Assembly (NCBI RefSeq): GCF_001708185.1
Contig: NZ_MDDN01000002.1
Location: 186,001-250,000, forward strand
From: Lysinibacillus xylanilyticus
GTDB lineage: Bacteria > Bacillota > Bacilli > Bacillales_A > Planococcaceae
DNA: 64,000 nucleotides
Reading direction: 5' to 3'
In this document: piece after piece, positions 18,128-27,788 of the stretch
How positions within the stretch are numbered: position 1 is the stretch's first letter
Layout of the letters: every line of letters begins with the position of its first letter
Position numbers and translations under genes: made by a program
Notes under the pieces: model-generated
What the model saw: only the letters and a program-made list of their open reading frames with translations
Databases searched by the model: none
Told to the model about the DNA's origin: nothing

Positions 18128-20406
18128 CGATTTGCACTGACCATGTTTCCCCCCGAATTCGCACCTCAATCGTGCCGTCTATTCCAGTTGTTACTGTCGG
18201 TAAATTGCGACTTGCGAAACGCTCCACTACCTCATCATGCGGATGACGATAGCGATTATTGAGCCCCGCGCTAAAAATGGTTAATTCAGGCCGTAACAGC
18301 TCTACAAAAGGCTCAATACTTGATGTTTTACTGCCATGGTGTCCAGCCTTCAACAATGTCATCTCCGCTAATTGTTTGTTGTAAAGACGAATAATCTCCT
18401 GTTCACCATGCTCCTCTAAGTCACCCGTTAACAATGCTCGAAATGCCCCCTGTTGTAAATACAAAACAATTGAATCATTATTCCCCTCATAAACGGTCTC
18501 AAGGGGCCATAAATATTGAAAGCTTGTCTCTCCTATACGCCACGTTGTACCATGCATCTTTTCTTTCACTTGAACCATTTGCTTCTTCGCTTCCATCAGT
18601 AAATCTTGCATAATAGGTTTATCCATTGAGCCCGGAGTGAGATGAATTTCATGCATATTAATCTCCTGCAAAATCTCCTCAGCTCCCTCAACATGATCAG
18701 CGTCTGCATGGGTGACGATAAAAATATCAATGTCTCGAATCCCTTTTCCTTTTAAAAACGGTACAACAACCTGTCTTCCAACCTCATAGGGGCTTTCTGA
18801 AGTCTTCCATAGTTCCTGCTCAAAGCGCAGTAAGCCTCCTGAATCAATAACGTATACGGCCCTTCTAAACGGCAGTTCAATAACTGTACAATCACCTTGA
18901 CCAACGTTTAAAAACGTAAGCTTCGTTTCATTAAATAACATCGGCAATAAATGAATACAGATTGCAGGAATGAAAATCACAACTGCAAATTTACCATAAT
19001 GTTTGATTTCTATAAAATAGAAGCCCGCTAACACACTTATCAACGCCACGCAAATAAGCCAAATAGCAGGTTTTCCCGGCGACCACAGCTGAAAAGGCAA
19101 TTCCTGGACATATAAAATGAATGTCGTAAGCCAAATACGAAGCGGCTCGTATCCAGCAAATAAAACCTTTGCTACCGGCATCGATATAATCGTTATGACA
19201 AACATAGCAATATTTAAGGGCAAAATAACAAAGGAAAACAGTGGTACGAAAATAATATTTGCCAAAAATGATGAAATAGAAATTTCATAAAAATGATGGA
19301 GTAATAATGGATAAACAAGAAGCTGGCATACAAATGTAATGAGAAATGAACGGATTAACCAGTTCGTGGATAGTCTTAAAATGACGCCAGAATAGACAAG
19401 ACTAACCGTTGCTAAATATGACAATTGAAAACCAATCTGATAAATGACACCTGGTTCTAGTAAGACAAAGCAAAGAAAGCTAATTGCTAGGGCATCATCA
19501 ATCGATATTTGCCACCTAGCGTAACGCATCAGCATGATTAATTCTACGACAGATACCGCACGGAGCACCGCCAGCTAGCACTCCATAGATAGGTAAGATG
19601 ATGAGTAAAACTATAGTCGCCATTTCCTTCCGTACGCCTATACGTAGAAGACCTTCAAAAAACAACCATGAGACAAGTGCCACATGCAGACCAGAGATAG
19701 CAAATAGATGTGTGATGCCAAGCTTTTGATAGGCTCTTTGAAGCTCATGATCGACTTGATCCTGTGATCCTATTAGAAGTGCTTGTGCTTCTGCAACTAG
19801 TGACTCCGGGAATGTTGTTTCAATATGTTTTTTCATAGAGTGTCTCTGTTTAGCAAGAAACGAACGAATAGATTTTTTCTCTTCTATAAAGGTCCAGTTT
19901 GTAACTTCAAATATTCCTCTTGCACCTTTACTGATCAAATATTTTTCCATAGAAAATGCATACGCATGTGCAGATGGAAGAGGTGCTATAAGTTCTCCAT
20001 GCACTAGATAGGTCCTCCCAGTCAATGAAGTAGTTTCATAAAAGCTTTTCTCTTGTTCTGAGGAGAAAGTATATACGACATATAACTTCTCACCTGTTTC
20101 AGTTTTTACAAAGCCTCTGAGTTTTTGACCATTTATTTTATATTCACTCGACCAAGTTATTTGGAATGTTGACGGTAGAGGGGGAGATTCCGTCAATTGA
20201 AATGTAATGATGAAGAAATAGGAAAGAAATCCACTGACGATAACAAGCGCTGAAATTAAACGTGTTTCATCTTTCAATTTAAGCCATAATGCGACAAGCA
20301 GAAGAATAGCGAGTAGCCAAGCTGACTTGTGTGCCGCTATTGAAGCAACAAGTACAGCTAGTGCTACGTATATCCATTTATGCTTTAAAGCTTTTTGCCA
20401 AATAAT
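18108..20406 (-). pseudogene. comEC: ComEC DNA-uptake channel gene, frameshifted
   Basis: Two overlapping frames together make one ComEC. Upstream part (to about 19540): two N-terminal membrane helices, the OB-fold extracellular domain, and the start of the competence domain (TPQ-free ITHLFAISGLHVALVSW). Downstream part (from 19568): the remaining helices plus the metallo-beta-lactamase domain with THADADHVEG and LKAGHHGSKTS. The break is at about 19560-19575, after LAGGAP; family members continue PSVLRA there. No ATG, GTG or TTG exists in frame before residue 44. The natural start is probably ATT at 20406 or 20403 behind GAAGGTGAG, overlapping comEB by about 20 nt. Without repair of the frame, DNA transport would fail. 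Confidence 0.85.
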
Positions 20407-20954
20407 GCACTCACCTTCTGTTCATATGGGAGCAATTTTTCTGCAGGCATACCACTCTCGCGAAGCTCATTTAGCATGTCTATGTACAAGGCTAATTTGT
20501 CGTCGCTTAAAAAGTCGATTTTACGTTCATCAAACGGAACGTGTACAACCTCCACACCTGCTTTTTCGAATAATTCTTGTGCATAAGGATTATTTTTATA
20601 ATCAGTGGCGTAATAAACGCGTTCGATACCTGCTTGAATAATAGATTTCGTACATGGTAGACACGGGAAATGTGTAACATATAAGTCTGCACCTTTTGTA
20701 GGTGTACCATATTTAGCACATTGTAGAAGTGCATTCATCTCAGCATGCACTGTACGCACACAATGATTATCAACAACATAGCAGCCTTTTTCAATACAAT
20801 GTTCATCACCTGTAATTGAACCATTATAGCCACCTGCAATAATTCGCTTATCCCTAACGACAGTTGCTCCTACTGCCAGTCTTGTACATGTACTACGTAA
20901 TGCGAGTAAATGGCTTTGCGCCATGAAAAATTGATCCCAAGTAATTCGCTCCAT
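20385..20954 (-). CDS. comEB: ComEB, dCMP deaminase family
   Basis: 189 aa, identical in length to the B. subtilis protein. The zinc deaminase signature is complete: VHAEMNALL (His and catalytic Glu) and PCLPC (two Cys ligands), plus extra Cys residues at the N-terminal side typical of dCMP deaminases. The family converts dCMP to dUMP; in B. subtilis ComEB is also needed for polar localisation of competence proteins and not strictly for transformation. ATG 20954 has GGAGGTAG 5 nt upstream. It lies between comEA and comEC and overlaps the latter. Confidence 0.95.
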   Translation of the reverse strand: MERITWDQFFMAQSHLLALRSTCTRLAVGATVVRDKRIIAGGYNGSITGDEHCIEKGCYVVDNHCVRTVHAEMNALLQCAKYGTPTKGADLYVTHFPCLPCTKSIIQAGIERVYYATDYKNNPYAQELFEKAGVEVVHVPFDERKIDFLSDDKLALYIDMLNELRESGMPAEKLLPYEQKVSALFGKKL

Positions 20955-21079
20955 ATGACTACCTCCAAAAAAATTCGATGACAATTTTTTATAAACTGTG
21001 CCTACATTGCAACAGTCAATTTTCTACTATAGTGTAGCCCTTTTTGAAAAGGGTCGTCAATATCACAAAACTTGCCGCC

Positions 21080-21691
21080 TCACTTTACTGTAATAGAATC
21101 TTTCAGTTTTTCATACGTCTTTTCACCAATACCGGTCACTTTTTTTAAATCCTCAATTGTTTTAAAGCCTCCATTTTCCTCACGATAGGAGATAATACTT
21201 TGAGCCTTTGATGGACCAATACCTGACAATGTCGTTAGTGCAGCTTCATCCGCTTTATTTAAATTGACCTTTTGATCCTCCATGCCATTGTTGCCTTGTG
21301 AAGTACCACTAGTAGGCATCGTCAACATATTAGAGGTGATTTCGTCTAGCTTTTCATCCTTTCTAGGGATATAAATAACCATTTCATCCTGAACTTTTTG
21401 GGCATGATTAATAAGTTGCGTATTAGCATCTTGCGTATAGCCACCCGCAAGCTGTACGGCATCTATAATTCGTTGGTCTGGCTGTAACTCATAAACACCT
21501 GGATACAGTACAGCACCCTTTATATCAACAAACACCTGTTGTATGACCGCTTCATCCACAGGCTCTTTCATTTCTAGTTGTTCAATAGGTTGGATTGTTT
21601 CGATGAGCTCTTCTTGGGGAGGTGAAGAGTCAGAACTCGAAAAAAAGAAGTAACAAAGTCCACCGATTACAAGTATGCCGGGAAGCAACAT
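21080..21691 (-). CDS. comEA: ComEA, DNA receptor for uptake (start in doubt)
   Basis: 203 aa from the only in-frame ATG. There is a membrane anchor at residues 3-17, an acidic spacer, an SLBB-type domain (VFVDIKGAVLYPGVYEL) and two helix-hairpin-helix motifs at the C-terminus (LSGIGPSKAQSIISYREENG, VTGIGEKTYEKLK) that bind double-stranded DNA. No ribosome binding site precedes ATG 21691. A good site (GAAAGGATG) instead precedes ATG 21732, but that frame is off by one across an A8 run (minus strand, 21694-21701). With one more A it would read MNDPIFLAKVQKKSMLLPG, a normal cytosolic lead-in. Confidence 0.88.
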   Translation of the reverse strand: MLLPGILVIGGLCYFFFSSSDSSPPQEELIETIQPIEQLEMKEPVDEAVIQQVFVDIKGAVLYPGVYELQPDQRIIDAVQLAGGYTQDANTQLINHAQKVQDEMVIYIPRKDEKLDEITSNMLTMPTSGTSQGNNGMEDQKVNLNKADEAALTTLSGIGPSKAQSIISYREENGGFKTIEDLKKVTGIGEKTYEKLKDSITVK

Positions 21692-21897
21692 ACTTTTTTT
21701 TGTACTTTTGCCAAAAAGATTGGATCATTCATAACATCCTTTCTTTGCAAAAGGTAATCATATGGAGTCTCCTTCATCTTACAATATCATTCTTACATTG
21801 AAAAGATAATTTATCTATTAAAACAAAAAGACATCCCTGGCTTTGCTTTTATGACACTGACATAATGATGTAAAATTATGTTATGCTTTGAATAATA

Positions 21898-22011
21898 GCC
21901 CATCACCGTATCTTGTGGTTGATCCCCATGAGTCGCCCAGTCGGAACGAAGATCAACCTATATACATAGCATACGTTTTAACAATTGTCATCTACAACTA
22001 CTCATTATGCC
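21898..22011. mobile_element. MITE-like element, copy B (short form)
   Basis: About 114 bp with the same ends as copies A and C: CCCATCACCGTATCTTGTGG on the left, and GCATACGTTTTAACAATTGTC then CATTATGCC on the right. It has an internal hairpin GGTTGATC...GATCAACC and the shared CGCCCAGTCGGAACG. It ends only 13 bp before the hen1 ribosome binding site, so the hen1-pnkp transcript must start in or before it. Confidence 0.6.
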
Positions 22012-22036
22012 TTTGTGTACTGATTGGAGGAAGAAT

Positions 22037-23331
22037 ATGCAGCTAACAATACAGGCAAAGGGAGAAAATGTGAAAGCTATCTCCTACTTACTATCAAAAA
22101 ATCCGAATAATTTATATGAACGGCGTGTAAAAGATCATTTAGTTCGACTTGTCTATCACGAGCTTTCTGAAACAAGTCTTGCTGTGACAATATTTGTTAC
22201 ACCAAATGCACTCGCACTTGTTCAAAATGACAACGCGCTTGATATTACACACTATATTAATGACCGTGAATTCGCCGCTAGTAGTATTTTTTTATCCCTA
22301 ATCCGTTCTGCTTTAGGTACAGCGTTAAATGGCAAACCAAAAGAGCAGTATTTAGAATGGGTAGCTCAGACATTTTCATTCTCATTTGAAGTCGGTCCTG
22401 TTGCTTCAGCTATGACAAATGATGAGATAAATGGATTGTTTGAGCCACTCGGTTACGCTGTTACCATCGAAGCTATGAATAACCATAATCGTGCCCGTTT
22501 TCTAACATTATCAGCGGACATTACGCTCCAACGAGCACTACAGCATCTTTTTGTACTCATCCCTGTTTTAGATGATTATAAGCATTACTTTATCGATGAG
22601 TTGGAAGTTGATAAACTCAAACGATACGGTGGAGGCTGGTTAGATACACATCCTATGAAGGAGTATATTTATAAAAAGCCCTTCGCTTTTCCCATTTATA
22701 TGATGGTACTACTACGATACAAAATACAACACGTTCACTCAATACATTACGCTACGAAAAAATTGTTGAAACGATTAAAGATCTACCTCGAAAATCAACT
22801 ATTGTTGATCTTGGTTCTGGTGAAGGAAAGCTTTCAAGTTTACTTGCCTACGTTAAAGGAATTGACGAGCTGCTTGCGGTTGAACCTAGTGAAGCTGCCA
22901 TGAAAAAGGCGATAAAACGTTTTGAAACATTAGAGAAAGCATATGTAATACCCAAACCTACATGGGGCTCCCTTTTCTATTATGATGCACGATTACAGCA
23001 TAAGGATGTCATCGTTTTATGTGAAGTCATTGAACATATTAATGAGGAACGACTTCCTAAAATAATGTCATTACTATTATCTCAATATAGTCCTCAAACA
23101 TTAATCGTGACAACACCTAATGCTGAATACAACGCCGTATACGAATTAGATGAAATGCGGCACGATGACCACCGCTTTGAATGGACACGGAGTCAATTTC
23201 AAAAATGGTGTCATGTAATGAATAGCCATGAACAATATGAGCTTTTATTTACAGGCATCGGTAATGAACATAATCTTTATGGACAACCTACCCAAATGTG
23301 CGTCTTTACAAAAAAGGAGGTAAGTGTATGA
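22037..23331 (+). pseudogene. hen1: Bacterial Hen1, RNA 3'-terminal ribose 2'-O-methyltransferase, frameshifted
   Basis: The first frame holds the Hen1 N-terminal domain (about 215 codons, e.g. YLLSKNPNNLYERRVKDHLV), which in known systems activates the Pnkp ligase. At the A5 run 22673-22677 the frame is lost. One extra A would give YKKALRF and then DGTTTIQNTTRSLNTLRYEK, the SAM-binding motif VDLGSGEGKLSSLL, and the metal motif CEVIEHI with a later HDDHRFEW. Corrected length is about 431 aa, near the family size. Start ATG 22037 has GGAGGAAG 4 nt upstream. The stop overlaps the pnkp start (ATGA). The enzyme methylates the repaired 3' end so that the same toxin cannot cut again. Confidence 0.88.
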
Positions 23332-25913
23332 ACATAACAGTTCCACACACAGGGATTGTTCTGCTAATTGGTCCATCCAATAGTGGGAAATCTACGCTTT
23401 TACAAAATTGGGTTAATGTAGGTATGCTTTCTCCTTCTGAAATCATTAGCTCTGATAGTTATCGCACACTTGTTGCTGATACGAATTATATTGATTTTCA
23501 AAACTATTCAAAGGAAGTAGCAGATTTATTGTATGATGAATATTTCGCTATCTCTGCACAAGCCTTCGCTGTTATGGAACGCGTCTTAGAGGCCAGATGT
23601 ACATTAAATAAGTGTACATTTGTCGACGCTACTCATTTACAATCCGAAGAACGTCAAAAATACATCTTGCTTGGGAAGAAACTACATGTTCCTGTAAGTG
23701 CGATCGTATTGGACGTTCCTCTTGAAGAATTGTTACGACGAGATACTTTACGCCAAGATCCAAGAGGAAGTAAACGTATCAAACAACAGGCACGCCTATT
23801 GAAAACAGAAAAACGATTGATTAAAAAAGAGGCATTTACTAAAACCTATATGGTGAAAGAAACAGAGGAGCTAACATTATCAAGACAGAAATCATCATTA
23901 CACTTAGATGTAGATGCTGGGCTTGATGTTATTGGAGATATCCACGCTTGCTTTGATGAATTTATCGAATTACTGGGTAAGCTAGGCTACGAAGAAAACA
24001 AGGAAGGTTACTATATTCATCCACAAGGTCGACGTTTTGTTTCAGTTGGTGATATTATGAGCCGAGGACCAAAATCTATTGAAACGATGGCCTTTTTTGA
24101 ACGTCATATAGAGCGCGGACTTGCCTATATGACCGATAGTAATCATGGTTGGAAAATCGCTCGTTGGCTAGATGGACGTAAAGTAACGCTACATCATGGA
24201 GATGAGCTAGTTGAAGCTGAATTTATCGATTATGAAAATGTTTATGGGGTGGAGCAAACAAAAGAATTTAAAGCTCGTCTCGCCAAATGTTTACTGGCCG
24301 CTCCATCTCACTATATTTTAATGAACAACGGCATTTCTTCCGCTGTTGTTACACATGCTGGTATCCGTGACCGTTATATAGGCAAACAATCGGCAAGAAT
24401 TTCTGATTTTTGTCGATATGGTGATGTACTGGGACAAGATCCATCCGGAAAACCTATTCGTAATGATTGGTTTACAGAGCATCAATCATCACAGCTTATT
24501 ATTTGGGGACATGATCCTAAATTATATCCCTTAAAGCAAAATAATACGCTGAATATTGACCAAGGGGTTGTTTTTGGTGGTCAGCTAACTGCCTTTCGTT
24601 ATCCTGAAAAGACCATTGAGTTTGTGAAAGCTTATAAAAACTATGCAGGTATTGAACGGAATCCTTTACTTGAAGCGAAAGCTCAACGTTTTGACCCGCC
24701 AAATATCGGTGCATTTTTAGAAGGTTTCACAGTGGAAACTGCTTACTTTGGCAATGTACAAATAGGTGGTGCTCATGCAAAGGCTGCCATAGACAGTGTT
24801 TCTCATTATGCATTGCCATTAGAGCAGCTCGTTTATATTCCACCAACGATGAGCCCAACTCCTAAAACATCTGCTTTAGAAAACACATTAGAGCACCCTA
24901 CAGAGGCATTTGCCTATTATAAAAAGAATGGTGTCCAAACAATGATTGCCGAAAAGAAACATATGGGCAGTCGTGCTGTACTGCTGCTGTTTAAAGATTC
25001 ACTCATTGCAAAAGAATATATCGATATAGAAACACTTGGCATTATGACATCTAGAACAGGAAGACGTTTTTTCGATCAAGAGACAGAGCAAAAAATTCTT
25101 CAACAACTTCATTGTGAATTAACGGAGAAAAACTATTTCGAACAGTTTAATACAAATTTCGTACTACTTGATGCCGAAATTTTACCTTGGAACTTAAAAG
25201 CGCAGCAGCTAATCGATCAGCAATATGCACATGTAGCTGAGCAAGCATTAATGGACCGTACAAAGCTTATGGAGAAACTATGTGACACAACACAAATCGA
25301 CGTTTCAGAATGGCTTCAGGAGTATAAGGGGTTACTTGAAAATGCACAACGATTTTCAACTGTTTTTCAAAACTATTGTTGGGATGTCCAGGATACTTCA
25401 GCTATTCAAATTGCCCCCTTCCATGTATTAGCACATAGTTCAGAAACTTTTTTCCATAAACCACATACATGGCATATGGAAATGAATCGACTGTTTGCAA
25501 AAAATTCAGCGCTATTCATTGAAACAGAATTTAAGGTAATTACAGATGAAGCTTCTGAACAGGAAGCCATTACATGGTGGGAGGAAATGACTGCAGCTGG
25601 TCATGAAGGAATTGTTATTAAACCTGAAACCTTTGTAACCAACTATCAGGGGAAACTACTTCAGCCTGCTATCAAAGTACGCGGACGCGAATATTTACGG
25701 ATCATCTATGGTATGGACTACTTACAGCCTTCAAATTTAACGAAGCTAAAAGAACGCAATCCAAATAAAAAAATGAAGCATGCATTGCGTGAATTCGCAC
25801 TCGGACTGGAAGGGATAGAACGTTTTGTAAAAGGTGAATCGACTGCTCGTATTCATGAATGTGTACTCGGCACACTAGCACTCGAAAGTGACCCTGTCGA
25901 TCCTAGACTTTAG
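23328..25913 (+). CDS. pnkp: Bacterial Pnkp: RNA 5' kinase, 2',3' phosphatase and ligase
   Basis: 861 aa, three domains. Kinase: P-loop GPSNSGKST at 15-23. Phosphatase of the metallophosphoesterase type: DVIGDIH (Asp204, His206), GDIMSRGP (Asp242, Arg246), NH at 272-273, THAG, WGHDP and DQGVVFGGQLTA. Ligase: EKKHMGSR with nucleophile Lys544, and EGIVIKPE plus IKVRGREYL further on. All metal and nucleotide ligands I could check are kept; the usual second Asp in the phosphatase DRGP box is Ser here. ATG 23328 follows AAAGGAGG. It is translationally coupled to hen1. Together they heal and seal tRNAs cut by anticodon nucleases. Confidence 0.95.
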   Translation: MNITVPHTGIVLLIGPSNSGKSTLLQNWVNVGMLSPSEIISSDSYRTLVADTNYIDFQNYSKEVADLLYDEYFAISAQAFAVMERVLEARCTLNKCTFVDATHLQSEERQKYILLGKKLHVPVSAIVLDVPLEELLRRDTLRQDPRGSKRIKQQARLLKTEKRLIKKEAFTKTYMVKETEELTLSRQKSSLHLDVDAGLDVIGDIHACFDEFIELLGKLGYEENKEGYYIHPQGRRFVSVGDIMSRGPKSIETMAFFERHIERGLAYMTDSNHGWKIARWLDGRKVTLHHGDELVEAEFIDYENVYGVEQTKEFKARLAKCLLAAPSHYILMNNGISSAVVTHAGIRDRYIGKQSARISDFCRYGDVLGQDPSGKPIRNDWFTEHQSSQLIIWGHDPKLYPLKQNNTLNIDQGVVFGGQLTAFRYPEKTIEFVKAYKNYAGIERNPLLEAKAQRFDPPNIGAFLEGFTVETAYFGNVQIGGAHAKAAIDSVSHYALPLEQLVYIPPTMSPTPKTSALENTLEHPTEAFAYYKKNGVQTMIAEKKHMGSRAVLLLFKDSLIAKEYIDIETLGIMTSRTGRRFFDQETEQKILQQLHCELTEKNYFEQFNTNFVLLDAEILPWNLKAQQLIDQQYAHVAEQALMDRTKLMEKLCDTTQIDVSEWLQEYKGLLENAQRFSTVFQNYCWDVQDTSAIQIAPFHVLAHSSETFFHKPHTWHMEMNRLFAKNSALFIETEFKVITDEASEQEAITWWEEMTAAGHEGIVIKPETFVTNYQGKLLQPAIKVRGREYLRIIYGMDYLQPSNLTKLKERNPNKKMKHALREFALGLEGIERFVKGESTARIHECVLGTLALESDPVDPRL

Positions 25914-26000
25914 TAACGCAGGACATATATCAAAAAGTAGAGGTGAGCAAAATGTGTTGCTTCCTCAAACGTTTTTGCGACCGACCTTCCTTTTTGACAT

Positions 26001-26080
26001 TCTATCCCTCGCTTCAATGAATCTATCCGTTACTGTGGCTTTCTATCCGCCACTTCGGTGATTCTATCCATTGCTTCGGC
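26001..26080. repeat. Four degenerate 20-21-bp tandem repeats
   Basis: Units start with TCTATCC at 26001, 26022, 26042 and 26063, with the loose consensus TCTATCCNYNNCTTCGGTGA. They lie between pnkp and the yqeM terminator. Confidence 0.6.
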
Positions 26081-26091
26081 TCTCAAAAAGC

Positions 26092-26132
26092 AAAAACAGC
26101 TTGTTAGTTTTATTCTACTAACAAGCTGTTTT
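26092..26132. terminator. Bidirectional terminator between pnkp and yqeM
   Basis: AAAACAGCTTGTTAG...CTAACAAGCTGTTTTA, a near-perfect 15-bp stem with A and T runs on either side. Confidence 0.9.
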
Positions 26133-26133
26133 A

Positions 26134-26874
26134 CTATTTCACCGCACGGATAAAAATGCGTTCACTTTCGTATTCAGGGGCTTCATCTGTAAAATCTGCC
26201 GTTACTTCCACATGTGTAAAGCCAATTGCACGAAGCCATGCCATATATTGCTCAATTGAGAATGTGCGCTGGATATGCTCCTCATCAAAGCGTTCATACA
26301 GCTCACTCACAGCGTCGCGCACATAAAACGTCATTTGATGAACAACGGAATGGTCAAAATCGCCTGGTTCCGTATGCCATACATAGCTAATGTCGCCATC
26401 GTCATACGTAAATGGTCCATCTAAAAAAATATCATTCATTTTAAATAACGAATGCACGTCAAAAAACAATTGACCTCCATCACGTAATGCATCAAAAATA
26501 CGTTGTAACGTTGAATAAACTGCCTTTTCCTCCACTACATAATTCAGTGAATCAATAGCAATCGTTACAACGTCAAGTGCCTCAAAGCCTTCTAATTCAT
26601 CCATTGACATACAATAGAGTGGCACTTGTAAATCAGCCTCAGCAAAGCGCTCAGCGGCAATTGAGAGCATATCTTCAGATAAATCAATTCCACTCACCTT
26701 ATAACCAGCCTGCGCAAACAACAGGCCAAGTACACCTGTACCACAGCCGATATCTAAAAGATTTGGGAATTGACTGCTTGGTGCATGCTGCAAAACCCAT
26801 TCCACATAAAGACTGTAAGGGATATCTGTTTGGAGCTCATCATACACATGTGCAAATCGTTCGTAACTACTCAC
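26134..26874 (-). CDS. yqeM: Class I SAM-dependent methyltransferase YqeM
   Basis: 246 aa. Motif I is LLDIGCGTGVLGLLFA near residue 43, the acidic loop is VSGIDLSEDML, and motif IV is VVTIAIDSLNYV. The substrate is unknown; the family is grouped with small-molecule methyltransferases. It starts at GTG 26874, one base after the rsfS stop, and closes the yqeG-to-yqeM operon as in B. subtilis. Confidence 0.9.
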   Translation of the reverse strand: MSSYERFAHVYDELQTDIPYSLYVEWVLQHAPSSQFPNLLDIGCGTGVLGLLFAQAGYKVSGIDLSEDMLSIAAERFAEADLQVPLYCMSMDELEGFEALDVVTIAIDSLNYVVEEKAVYSTLQRIFDALRDGGQLFFDVHSLFKMNDIFLDGPFTYDDGDISYVWHTEPGDFDHSVVHQMTFYVRDAVSELYERFDEEHIQRTFSIEQYMAWLRAIGFTHVEVTADFTDEAPEYESERIFIRAVK

Positions 26875-27219
26875 TTAAGCCTCAGGCATGTCTAGTTGCG
26901 GTGCGTCACCCCATAGACGTTCTAAGTTATAATAAGCACGTTCATCTTTATGGAATACATGCGCCACAACATCTCCAAGGTCTACAAGAACCCAGCGTGC
27001 GGCATCGAAGCCTTCTACACGACGAATTTCATACCCCTCTTTTACTGCTACCTCTTGTAATTCACGCGCAATTGCTTGCACTTGGCGATCTGAATTACCA
27101 TGAGAAATAATAAAGTAATCCGCTAAAAGTGAAATGCCCTGCATATTTAATACGACAATATCCTCACCGTGTTTGTCGTCAATTGCTTTGTAAGCTGCTT
27201 GTAATAAAGTTGAAGTCAT
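26875..27219 (-). CDS. rsfS: Ribosomal silencing factor RsfS
   Basis: 114 aa, DUF143/Iojap family. RsfS binds ribosomal protein L14 (uL14) and blocks 30S-50S joining when nutrients are short. Typical segments: DIVVLNMQGISLLADYFIIS, GNSDRQVQAIA and WVLVDLGDVVAHVF. It starts 4 nt inside the yqeK end, so translation is probably coupled. Confidence 0.95.
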   Translation of the reverse strand: MTSTLLQAAYKAIDDKHGEDIVVLNMQGISLLADYFIISHGNSDRQVQAIARELQEVAVKEGYEIRRVEGFDAARWVLVDLGDVVAHVFHKDERAYYNLERLWGDAPQLDMPEA

Positions 27220-27788
27220 CCTTCACTTTCCTCTCTTTTCATCGTATCGTTATAACATTCTATGGATAATGGATAAATTGGCTGCTTTGTGTCAATTAAA
27301 AATGCCAATGTATGGCGCACACAAGCACTCATCGCTTTATCCAAATTGTTCTTTGCTTTTTTTCGCAGATGCTCCACCCCATCAAATTTACGATTTGGTT
27401 CAATCATATCTGCAACAAAAATTATTTTTTCTAAACGACTCATACCCACGCGTCCTGTTGTATGAAAACGAATAGCATTTAACATATCCTCATCTGTAAT
27501 GTAAAATTCACTTGCTGCAATATATGCACCTACTGGACCATGCAGTAATTCACTGCCCCAGCCGATTAGTCGAGCATCTAATTTTTCATCACGGACGATT
27601 TGCTCCATCCACTCAATATCTGCATATTTCGCAATATCATGGAGTATGGCTGCTGTCTCAGCTTTTTTTTCGTCTTCACCATATAATTTTGCTAGCTCAA
27701 TGGCGGTTTCCATTACGCCATTGGTATGGATATAGCGTTTCTCTGGCATGCGTGGCTTAATCGCCGCTAAGTACTGTTCGCGTTCCAT
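27216..27788 (-). CDS. yqeK: HD-domain hydrolase YqeK (Ap4A-type)
   Basis: 190 aa. HD metal motif AAILHDIAKYADI near 46-58, upstream His in YIHTNGVMETA, and downstream HGPVGAY and RFHTTGR. The family hydrolyses diadenosine tetraphosphate symmetrically to ADP, relieving stress damage to RNA. ATG 27788 has AAGGAAGG upstream and lies 32 nt inside nadD, an unusually long overlap that implies coupled translation. Confidence 0.92.
   Translation of the reverse strand: MEREQYLAAIKPRMPEKRYIHTNGVMETAIELAKLYGEDEKKAETAAILHDIAKYADIEWMEQIVRDEKLDARLIGWGSELLHGPVGAYIAASEFYITDEDMLNAIRFHTTGRVGMSRLEKIIFVADMIEPNRKFDGVEHLRKKAKNNLDKAMSACVRHTLAFLIDTKQPIYPLSIECYNDTMKREESEG

Noticed and set aside
22673-22678. Programmed -1 frameshift in hen1
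   Set aside because: The run is T-AAAAA-G, which lacks the first A of the A-AAA-AAG slippery heptamer, and no stimulatory structure was evident. A one-base deletion or sequence error is simpler.
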